The notes beneath the pieces are model-generated. The model saw nothing but the letters and a program-made list of their open reading frames with translations. It was not told the origin of the DNA and did not search any database. A stretch of 26,963 bases of DNA from a virus. The position numbers and the translations under genes are program-made. The first letter of the stretch is position 1, and each line of letters opens with the position of its first letter. Location of the stretch: the IMG/VR virus record IMGVR_UViG_3300033148_008873, positions 1 through 26,963 of that record; one strand, given 5' to 3'. Below, one piece after another: positions 7,322 to 14,546 of the stretch.

Positions 7322-7752
7322 CCGTTCTGACGTGCGAACTGTTGAGCAGTGTTCTGACGCATAATTTGGGTCCCAGCCAGAGTTTGGCCCTTGCTAAGGG
7401 CGTAACGGTATCTGATATAGAATATCAGAGAAGCCGGCTGGCTCATTGGCTGAACACCAACTAAGTTATCAGCGATAAGCTTTGGATAGGACTTCCTGAT
7501 TAGAGGAAGCGCGAAACGAGTGAAATCGGCGATATCACCAGTTGTGGTCGCATCTTCTAGAAGAAGTGATTTCTTCTTTGGATCCCAGTGGTTATACTGG
7601 TTCTCAAGAATGTGCGCCATAAGTGGGAATTTCCCAGGATGCACCTCGCGGCACTTCTTAAGAACCGGCGACCATCTATTGACCAGTGTATTTTTTCTAC
7701 CTTCGCGCAGCAACATTTGCTGACGATACTCTTCAGTAATCACGTTACTCAT
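7276..7752 (-). CDS. 23: Major capsid protein gp23, N-terminal part
   Basis: ATG 7752 has an AGGAGA ribosome site seven bases upstream. The 158 residues match the N-terminal third of T4 gp23: NTLVNRWSPVLKK, then DATTTGDIADFTRFALPLIR and LIADNLVGVQPMSQPASLIF, where gp23 has its TG-x-IA and LI-x-D-x-x-GVQPM-x-GP-x-LIF segments. The frame ends ...YYSSQEVKK inside the tandem duplication, and the rest of the protein continues in the -1 frame (6227-7321). A probable maturation cleavage by the gp21 protease lies at LLE66/DATT, in the same place as the E65/A66 cut of T4 gp23. The gene follows scaffold gp22 in T4 order. Sequencing error, a mutation fixed in this genome, or programmed -1 frameshifting could all explain the split. 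Confidence 0.9.
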   Translation of the reverse strand: MSNVITEEYRQQMLLREGRKNTLVNRWSPVLKKCREVHPGKFPLMAHILENQYNHWDPKKKSLLLEDATTTGDIADFTRFALPLIRKSYPKLIADNLVGVQPMSQPASLIFYIRYRYALSKGQTLAGTQIMRQNTAQQFARQNGWALDPYYSSQEVKK

Positions 7753-7782
7753 TATTTTCTCCTACTCCAAATGAGTTATATT

Positions 7783-8526
7783 CTAGTCATCCATCCTTGC
7801 TGCGATACCAGCAATTTTGTTATCGCTACCGGTCTTGGATGCACCGCTCTTTTGATTGTCTTCCATAATTGGTCTGGTAGACTTCCCTCTTGCTGGTGCA
7901 CGACGCTTTGAATCCAACCTGCGACGAGTAGATTTCTTCTTACCCTCCGCAATATTGCTAACAGTCTTTGTAGTTTTCGTCTTCTTTGAAGCGACTGGCT
8001 TAGTTTCGCTCAAGGTTACTGCAGCCTTGAGCTTACTCTCTAACAGACGACTAATCTTCAAATGTTTGATAGCAATAGTGTTGGCTTCGTTCGCCTTGCG
8101 AACAGCCAAATCACGTTCCTCTTTCAGGGTGCCTACAGCCCTCTGCAACCTCGTGATTTGTTTACGAGTGACTTGAATCTCCCGATTATTGCTAGGATCG
8201 TCGATATTGATCCCCTCCAAAAGTGCGCGAGTGCGCTTAAGTAAGGAGGTAGCCTCGGTGTCCTCATTTAGTCTCTGCTTTTCAGCTGTACGGTCAATTT
8301 GTTCCTTCTTAGCTTCAAGATATATTCCAACTCTCTTAGCTAGCCGGACCTTCTCCTTATTTAGAAGGTCCTGGGCCACTTTTTGAGCTTTATTCAACTT
8401 TTGATCGAATCTTCTATCATACTCTTCTTTCACCGCTTTGGTGTGAGTACCAATCTCCTCAATGATAGCATCAGCCAACTGTTGGCCGACACCTGCTTGT
8501 TTGAAAAGACTCCTAAGTTTATCCAT
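7783..8526 (-). CDS. 22: Prohead core scaffold protein, gp22-like
   Basis: A 247-residue protein beginning MDKLRSLFKQAGVGQQLADA, with TGGAG before the ATG. About residues 25-170 are almost entirely charged heptad-type helix (EEYDRRFDQKLNKAQKVAQD and on), a long coiled coil. The tail (~175-230) is very basic (KKKSTRRRLDSKRRAPARGK). There is no enzymatic motif. T4 gp22 (269 residues) is the main helical scaffold of the prohead core and is degraded by gp21 during maturation. The length, coiled-coil make-up and place between the protease and capsid genes fit this; sequence identity alone would not prove it. The strongly basic tail is unusual and could contact the very acidic regions of the giant core protein at 9264-12563. 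Confidence 0.8.
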   Translation of the reverse strand: MDKLRSLFKQAGVGQQLADAIIEEIGTHTKAVKEEYDRRFDQKLNKAQKVAQDLLNKEKVRLAKRVGIYLEAKKEQIDRTAEKQRLNEDTEATSLLKRTRALLEGINIDDPSNNREIQVTRKQITRLQRAVGTLKEERDLAVRKANEANTIAIKHLKISRLLESKLKAAVTLSETKPVASKKTKTTKTVSNIAEGKKKSTRRRLDSKRRAPARGKSTRPIMEDNQKSGASKTGSDNKIAGIAARMDD

Positions 8527-8577
8527 TGAAGAACTCCAGAATATCTTTGCTTAAATTATATTCGTTCACACGGATTC

Positions 8578-9264
8578 CTATCGCAACTCCTCTAAGAAAT
8601 TGCGAACTTCTACGATTATCTTCTTATCTCGACCAACCTTCTCACTATGAGACCGGTTTAAAAGCCGATTTTTTGATTCCATCACTGACATATAAGAACC
8701 GTGAACACTAGGCTCTGCTACAATATCGAAAGTAACAAAAGTATATCCAGGCAATACTTTATAATATTCTTCATTCTCGTATATCGCGGTCTCCATATCA
8801 CCAACACCACGAGAAGAGATGCCAACTCTAATTTTGCGCTCTAACAACGCATATAATTGTTTGCCGAGAATCGTATTATCAAGAACCTCAGCCTCACCAA
8901 ATACAGCACCACTGTTATCAATCCAAAGCTTAGTAATAAGGTGAGAGACACGATCAAGATGTATCTTAGCATCAGGAGGATGATCAAATTCACCAAGAAC
9001 ACTGCGAGATTTTATATCCTTCTGGATTTCTTCAACTGCCTGTCGCAACACACCTTCAGGATAAATTCTACCATTGGCATTAGGTCTACCTGATAATTGG
9101 AACTGGCCGCCAATACGCAGAACTGATACTTGATCGCCATGAATATCCTCTGATATAATACGTTCAGAGCGCATAATCTTCAGAGGATATGTATCCTGCA
9201 ATAATGTATGACCACCAAGGTTCCCCGTCCTAGAAACAATTGATCTATTAATAAGATGAAGCAT
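8578..9264 (-). CDS. 21: Prohead protease gp21
   Basis: A 228-residue serine protease of the T4 gp21 family, close to T4's 212 residues. Visible signatures are NANGRIYPEGVL (~62-73), GEFDHPPDAKIHLDRVSHLI (91-110) with the probable catalytic His95, and VGISSRGVG (147-155) with the nucleophile Ser150 or Ser151. It matures the prohead by cutting scaffold and capsid proteins after Leu/Ile-x-Glu sites, and it also processes itself. Its ATG overlaps the stop of the giant core gene (TAATG), and it is followed by the gp22-like scaffold 51 bases on, the T4 order. The last ~30 residues are basic and may be a removable tail. Confidence 0.93.
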   Translation of the reverse strand: MLHLINRSIVSRTGNLGGHTLLQDTYPLKIMRSERIISEDIHGDQVSVLRIGGQFQLSGRPNANGRIYPEGVLRQAVEEIQKDIKSRSVLGEFDHPPDAKIHLDRVSHLITKLWIDNSGAVFGEAEVLDNTILGKQLYALLERKIRVGISSRGVGDMETAIYENEEYYKVLPGYTFVTFDIVAEPSVHGSYMSVMESKNRLLNRSHSEKVGRDKKIIVEVRNFLEELR

Positions 9265-12200
9265 TAGTCTTCAAGCTCTTCTTCCTCGGCTTCACCTTCC
9301 TCGAATGCAGCACCCATAACTTCTTCATCAGCTTCTTCATCAGCTTCGCCCTCTAGACCTTCTAGACCTTCTAGACCTTCAGGCTCTGATTCAGGCATTT
9401 CACCAATATCGGGCATTTCCTCGCCAGTAATATCACCAGGCTCCAACTCCGGAACCTTTCCACCACCAAGACCAGGCAGAATATCTGCTAGAGCTTTAGC
9501 AACTTTATCAGGCTTCCCAGCAATTACTACTATATCCTCATCGGACAAGACTTCAGTATCGCCTAAGCTCCCAGCACCAAAATCATCATCCGTTTCGACT
9601 AAATTAGATGGATCTTGTTGCATATCTTCCATTGGATTTATAGATGAACGCTTGTACCCAATCTTCTTATATGATGGACCCTTATATTGTGCTTCGCTAG
9701 CAGGTTCCTCACAAGTACATTCTTTCTTCTTATTATTGCAATCATTGCATATAATATTCTCGAGGAATTCTGGAGGTACCTTCCCACCACCTTCTTCCTC
9801 CTCATTCATTGCCTGCTTACACAAACACGTCATATCGCACGTGCAATCCTCAGGACATGCCTCCTTACCATGTGGGCATAGCGTTTGTTCCATTAGATCA
9901 ATCAACTCAGCAATATGCTCAGGTGAGAAATCTTCGGCAACACCCTCTTTGCCTTGTAAGATGCCCATATCGCCGCCACCAGAGATCTTCTTGGTACCGC
10001 CATCACTTCCTACTTTACCAGTATCTCCAGGATGATTCCCAGATGGAGTCTCATCAGCTATGCCGTCTTTACCATGCAATTCATCCATACGGATTGATAC
10101 TGCTGTGGGACCGCCAGATGCTTCATAACCCTTTGCTGACTTAGCACCATCACCAGAAACTCCATCAGTATTAGCTATTGATTTTCCAGTTACACTGCCT
10201 TTTCCGCCAGTACCCTGGAAATCCTTACCCATGCTAAGACCAACAGAGCTATATCCGCCCTTAGTTGTAGCCGGATCGCCACCACTTACTGGGATAGCAC
10301 TCTCAGATGAGGTCTCAGAACTACCAACTGATCCCTTGCGACCGTCAGAGGAGTGTAGACCCTTCGATTGTACTCCACCACCACTTTGCATATCATCCAT
10401 ACGCAGTGATCCACCGGCAGATCCTGAAGTAGAGTGATTACCCTTACGACCATCAACAGGCTTCATTCCTTTACCGGCTAATCCAGAACCACGCTGCTTG
10501 GCCTGGTATCCACCTGCCTCGCCTCCAGCACTACGACCATCAGATTTCTGTGTGCTCTTTCCAGCAATACCACTGCCCTGTAGATCATCCATGCGAAGTG
10601 GATCAGTTGCAGGATCAGATATTCCTGATGGCACACGTGCAGAACCATATGGTTTTTCAGCTTCTATAATGGATTGATAATAATCACGATCAAGTTTGCT
10701 TTCGGATACCTTTCTACCAATAAAGTCTGGATCTCTTTCAGGATCGTTATTATTATCACTGTGTAGGATCTTGTTAGGACCATTTAAAGCCACAGTAAGA
10801 CTATTCAGGTACGGATCGTTATCCATATCTTCTAGCAATTCATGGCCATTAGTATCAAACATGCGCTGACGCATATTCTCAAAATGTTCACGAATTATAT
10901 TAGTACTTGGACCAAGCTTCATGCACTGCTTGACATAATTATTTAGTTGCTTAGTACACTTATCATACCCAAATTTGTTTAGATATAACTCACCATTTAA
11001 GCGCCAATTTTCAACATGTTCTAGCAGACCAGTTAGATTCATATCGCTAATCTTCTTACTGCGACCTGGGTGTTCGGCATCAGCTGCTAATGGAAGTTCC
11101 TCGCCTGGACCAGGTGGCATTGGCGGCATTCCGCCTTCTTCCTCGCCTTCCTCACCTGGCGGCATTCCGCCTTCTTCCTCCTCCTCTTCTTCGCCAACTT
11201 CTACCATCGGGAACAATTGGCTACCTTCTTCCTCCTCTTCACCAGACGAACCTTCCTCACCAGGTTCGCGATCAAATCCTTCCAAGCTCTGAATATTATC
11301 GATCAGAGAATCACTAATATTGGCCAGTAATTCTTCAGCCTGAAGAATAGCATCTGTATCAGCCTCAGCACCACTTAGACGCTCAATTAGTTCATTTAAT
11401 TCATCAACTGATGCAGTGGTTTCCTCATCATCATCTTCAAGCTCAGGAATGACACCAGCAATAACCTTCAGACATGTTCTGTAAGCCTTCGCTCTAGCCT
11501 GTTGTATATCTAGTTCCTCATTGAAGACGATATTTAAGAACTCATTGTGGTCATCTTCGAAATTCTTAGATTCTGATAGAATATTGATATTAGTGAGAAG
11601 AGAAGCGTTCTGGGCTTTCTGCGCAGCCTTAGTCCAAGATTCTACGATAGCATGACGATTGACAGCGAGATTAGTCCTAAATATTACATTTGTAATATCT
11701 TTCGACAAGAATGAATTGAATTCCCCTTGTGAAGCTAATGTATTCTCAACCAAATAGCGCATGCCATTTCTGGTTAACAGGCAGAATTCTTGCTCTTCGC
11801 GCAAGAATTTTGCTGCAGTATTACAAGATTCTTTGACATTTCCCTCGCACATCAAAGAGCCGATTCTTAATACAAATTTTTTGAATGCATCTGATTTATA
11901 AGCTTGTTCAGCAATAGATCTCATCTTGTGTGCCACCAGACGACGTCTAGTATATTCATTGATTGGTATTATAAATTTCTGAGTACCGTCGGATAATGTT
12001 CCACGAACAATTCTGCCGCGATCCATTTCAACATTATCGCGTACTGATTCAGTAAACAGTTTAACTATATTGTCGATATGATTATCAGAAACAATTCTAT
12101 TAGAAGCTCTGACACGTCGAGCTATACCATCTTTAAGTGTAATCCATCCACTTTCCGGTATTACTTTGGATTGGTATCTCTGGCCTTCTATTTTAGTAAA

Positions 12201-12563
12201 TACGCGATCGGCTTGTTTCAGATTGCCACCACAGATAGCTTCCACGAGATCTCGACAATTCTTGTTGAATTGATTTGATTTCTCTTCCTCGATTATCTGA
12301 ATTTGACGAATATTATCAACATCAACTCTACCTCTATTAGCCTTCTTCACATCAGCAAGATAATAGGTGTTTTTGTCGACATCTTCAAACATGATGCTTG
12401 TAGCATCTAAAGAAGCAAGACGTAAGTTTTTGCCAACTTGCGCGCCCATACGTTCGACCGCCTCTTCAAAGAATCGTAATTTGGATGCGGCTCCATTATT
12501 GATATAACGGACAAATTTGCGCGCGTCCATAATAACTGTTGGTTTACTCTGAGCAGTGCCCAT
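9264..12563 (-). CDS. Giant acidic, repeat-rich head-core protein
   Basis: I chose ATG 12563 (MGTAQSKP), which has GAGGAG seven bases upstream, over an in-frame TTG at 12578; the product is 1099 residues. Regions by approximate residue: 1-425 helical, globular; 430-500 Glu-rich with GGMPP blocks; 500-640 globular; 655-880 Gly/Ser-rich with about six degenerate repeats of RMDDLQ-G-GIAGK-SDGR type; 893-958 with ten Cys in two clusters (CPHGKEAC-PEDC-TC-DMTC-LC and CNDC...ECTC); 1010-1099 extremely acidic, ending EEGEAEEEELED. It occupies the place of T4 genes 67 and 68 (core proteins of 80 and 141 residues; gp67 is very acidic), between portal and protease. I infer a prohead-core component, perhaps cleaved by gp21. 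The repeats and cysteines are not known to me in that role. No enzymatic motif is seen. Confidence 0.75.
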   Translation of the reverse strand: MGTAQSKPTVIMDARKFVRYINNGAASKLRFFEEAVERMGAQVGKNLRLASLDATSIMFEDVDKNTYYLADVKKANRGRVDVDNIRQIQIIEEEKSNQFNKNCRDLVEAICGGNLKQADRVFTKIEGQRYQSKVIPESGWITLKDGIARRVRASNRIVSDNHIDNIVKLFTESVRDNVEMDRGRIVRGTLSDGTQKFIIPINEYTRRRLVAHKMRSIAEQAYKSDAFKKFVLRIGSLMCEGNVKESCNTAAKFLREEQEFCLLTRNGMRYLVENTLASQGEFNSFLSKDITNVIFRTNLAVNRHAIVESWTKAAQKAQNASLLTNINILSESKNFEDDHNEFLNIVFNEELDIQQARAKAYRTCLKVIAGVIPELEDDDEETTASVDELNELIERLSGAEADTDAILQAEELLANISDSLIDNIQSLEGFDREPGEEGSSGEEEEEGSQLFPMVEVGEEEEEEEGGMPPGEEGEEEGGMPPMPPGPGEELPLAADAEHPGRSKKISDMNLTGLLEHVENWRLNGELYLNKFGYDKCTKQLNNYVKQCMKLGPSTNIIREHFENMRQRMFDTNGHELLEDMDNDPYLNSLTVALNGPNKILHSDNNNDPERDPDFIGRKVSESKLDRDYYQSIIEAEKPYGSARVPSGISDPATDPLRMDDLQGSGIAGKSTQKSDGRSAGGEAGGYQAKQRGSGLAGKGMKPVDGRKGNHSTSGSAGGSLRMDDMQSGGGVQSKGLHSSDGRKGSVGSSETSSESAIPVSGGDPATTKGGYSSVGLSMGKDFQGTGGKGSVTGKSIANTDGVSGDGAKSAKGYEASGGPTAVSIRMDELHGKDGIADETPSGNHPGDTGKVGSDGGTKKISGGGDMGILQGKEGVAEDFSPEHIAELIDLMEQTLCPHGKEACPEDCTCDMTCLCKQAMNEEEEGGGKVPPEFLENIICNDCNNKKKECTCEEPASEAQYKGPSYKKIGYKRSSINPMEDMQQDPSNLVETDDDFGAGSLGDTEVLSDEDIVVIAGKPDKVAKALADILPGLGGGKVPELEPGDITGEEMPDIGEMPESEPEGLEGLEGLEGEADEEADEEVMGAAFEEGEAEEEELED
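9352..9378 (-). repeat. Three exact 9-bp repeats in the acidic tail of the core gene
   Basis: The unit tctagacct is repeated three times in tandem and encodes Glu-Gly-Leu triplets (GLEGLEGLEG). The unit is a multiple of three, so copy number can change without breaking the frame. Confidence 0.85.
11781..11816. repeat. 9-bp stem (13 with a bulge) hairpin inside the core gene
   Basis: Arms aattcttgc (11785-11793) and gcaagaatt (11801-11809) are exact reverse complements around a seven-base loop. Outside them gcag (11781-11784) and ctgc (11813-11816) can pair, leaving a three-base bulge. It lies entirely within coding sequence. Confidence 0.7.
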
Positions 12564-12602
12564 GCGATGACTCCTCAATTATGTTATTTTTGTCAAGAAA
12601 TT

Positions 12603-14543
12603 TCAGTTTAATAACACCATCCTTGATGGCAAGTCACTCACTGTAATCTCCTCTAAATCTTCTTCCAAGATCTCATTAGCCCCCTCGACCAATAAAGTTC
12701 TTGTACTATCAATAGCATCCCCACGTTCAGTTGGATCCAATATACAATCGACTAACAGTTGACCAAGATCCTCATCGCTGGGATCACCAGACAAACCATC
12801 AAGCTCATTGTGATTCATAATATAATCAAACCCACTACGCATCTTCGTATCTATGCTACGCTCAATATTATATTTTTGATATGGTTCGTTTAATGTCTCA
12901 AGAATACTAGAATCTACTTTTCGTGCCTCAGTTAATAATTCAGATTCTAGTTCAAAATTATATCCTTCAAGGGCTGGTCCACCAGGGGTAGGCACACCAC
13001 CTAGATCTGGCATCTCGCCGCCAGGCAATGGGGGCATCTCGCCAATTGGAGATGGTTCGCCTGGGGGCGCTTCACCAAGTGGAGGCAACTCGCCAGGCCC
13101 GCCCATCTCGGGCATTCCGCCCATCCCAGGCATTCCGCCCATCCCAGGCATTCCTAGCTCGGGTATTGCCTCTTTAGACTTCTCCATCTCCTCTTCCATT
13201 TCCTCTATCTCATCATCCGTCATATCGGTGAATCTGCGCAAAATCCAACGTTTTGGGAACATATCAGTGCCCTTAAGAGCTTCGATAACATTTGCTCTAG
13301 ATTGCCAAGTCTCAATCCTATATAATTCATCGATAGATGACGAAGCAGTCATTATAACATCGAAATTGCGCAAATCCTCTTCAGTAAATCCAGCAAGAGC
13401 AAGATGGATTATAGCAATTTTCTTCAATCCAATTGCTACTTCCCGCTGAATATATTGTACAGCTTTAGCAAATTCTGGCGACACCTGAGATAAAGAACGT
13501 TCATCGGCAGATTCAGCTTCGCCCAATCCCACTCTACTGAATGGTATCTTCAAACCAGATACCATATTCTTCTTAAAATATTCAATATCCTTAATATCAT
13601 CTAGATTCTCAGCACCAGGCAAAGTAGTGATCTGCGGTCCTTCGCCATTAGGTCTCGACGGAAGCCAGAAATCATCCTCCTGGATTAATGGATGCCATCT
13701 CTCATTGACATCACCAGTAGCAGGATCAAAGAATTTCTTCTTCTTAAATTGACGGGCAATCATTTCAATATATTGAGGCACTTCCGGCGTCGGAATATTG
13801 CCAACTGGAATAGTAAAGACGCGCTTTTCTGGAGCCCTAGTAATACGATATATCAGAGCTGCATCTTCCATCAGACGTAATTGTTTGAAATGTTTTCTAG
13901 CTCCATCTAATATTGATCTGCCATATGGATGATAAATGTTCTCATACGAAGTTAGGCGGAGATGCATCACCTGCCACGGATGCAAGAATACCGGATTAGT
14001 AATCAGTTGATCTTGAAAGAAGAAACCGACTAGGTCACCATATCTCGTCTCAACTCTGGTAAAGTTGTATACGTTCATGAATTTGATATTGGCGACACCA
14101 GTACGATTCTTAGTAGGAATAATTTCTGCAGCAAAATCACCATATTTGCACATATAGCGCACCATAGGTCGTAATGTATTGTCGATCAATAAGGTATCAT
14201 AGAATAGGCTTTCGAGTTCTTTCTTAACCCTCTTGCTTTTAGCTCTGAATGTAATAGCATGTTTCAATTCTGAATCAATTAAGCTGGTCTCATCGGCATA
14301 TAAGTCAAGAGCTAAGGATATAGCCCCAATCTCATCCATCTGATCAAAATCTTTATATCGTTCTAGACGATTAATCTGTAAATTGGTCTGTTCTAGTAGA
14401 GCACTCTGATGACCAAAATTTAAAAATTCACCGCCAGCTGTTAATCTATTGAGATCAGGCTGATCAGTATAAAGACTGTCTAACCGATATAAATTAATTT
14501 GCTTGGTAAAAGCCGCGATTCTGTCAAATAATTGCCAACTCAT
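12603..14543 (-). CDS. 20: Portal vertex protein gp20
   Basis: A 646-residue portal protein; T4 gp20 has 524. ATG 14543 is preceded by AGGA at eight bases. Family signatures include the N-terminal helical part (QINRLERYKDFDQMDEIGA), the mid region (FKKKKFFDPATGDVNERWHP), and TLPGAENLDDIKDIEYFKKN...LKIPFSRVG, the gp20 'TLPG-x-NL' motif followed by its Pro-Ser/Phe-Ser-Arg segment. It forms the dodecameric channel at the special vertex, initiates prohead assembly and docks the terminase encoded next to it (three-base gap). Much of the extra length is a Met/Gly/Pro-rich low-complexity insert at about 462-522, built partly from three 18-bp repeats, followed by a ~120-residue acidic C-terminal domain. 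The core protein next door has similar GGMPP blocks. Confidence 0.93.
   Translation of the reverse strand: MSWQLFDRIAAFTKQINLYRLDSLYTDQPDLNRLTAGGEFLNFGHQSALLEQTNLQINRLERYKDFDQMDEIGAISLALDLYADETSLIDSELKHAITFRAKSKRVKKELESLFYDTLLIDNTLRPMVRYMCKYGDFAAEIIPTKNRTGVANIKFMNVYNFTRVETRYGDLVGFFFQDQLITNPVFLHPWQVMHLRLTSYENIYHPYGRSILDGARKHFKQLRLMEDAALIYRITRAPEKRVFTIPVGNIPTPEVPQYIEMIARQFKKKKFFDPATGDVNERWHPLIQEDDFWLPSRPNGEGPQITTLPGAENLDDIKDIEYFKKNMVSGLKIPFSRVGLGEAESADERSLSQVSPEFAKAVQYIQREVAIGLKKIAIIHLALAGFTEEDLRNFDVIMTASSSIDELYRIETWQSRANVIEALKGTDMFPKRWILRRFTDMTDDEIEEMEEEMEKSKEAIPELGMPGMGGMPGMGGMPEMGGPGELPPLGEAPPGEPSPIGEMPPLPGGEMPDLGGVPTPGGPALEGYNFELESELLTEARKVDSSILETLNEPYQKYNIERSIDTKMRSGFDYIMNHNELDGLSGDPSDEDLGQLLVDCILDPTERGDAIDSTRTLLVEGANEILEEDLEEITVSDLPSRMVLLN
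13101..13154 (-). repeat. Three 18-bp tandem repeats in the portal gene
   Basis: The units at 13101-13118, 13119-13136 and 13137-13154 each encode the hexapeptide Gly-Met-Pro-x-Met-Gly (GMPGMG, GMPGMG, GMPEMG). The second and third are identical and the first differs at two bases. They form the core of the Met/Gly/Pro-rich insert of gp20. Confidence 0.9.
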
Positions 14544-14546
14544 ATG

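Noticed and set aside
9652-11317. Several open plus-strand frames opposite the giant core gene
   Set aside because: They are opposite Gly/Glu/Ser-rich repeat coding sequence, where biased codons keep the complementary frames open. Their products are low-complexity Ser/Pro/His without ribosome sites.
12564-12578. Five-codon extension from TTG 12578 of the core gene
   Set aside because: The extension contains the GAGGAG ribosome site of ATG 12563.
12591-12596. TTGACA on the minus strand upstream of the giant core gene
   Set aside because: It is a perfect -35 box by sequence, but there is no -10-like hexamer 16-18 bases downstream, and the site lies between tightly packed late genes.
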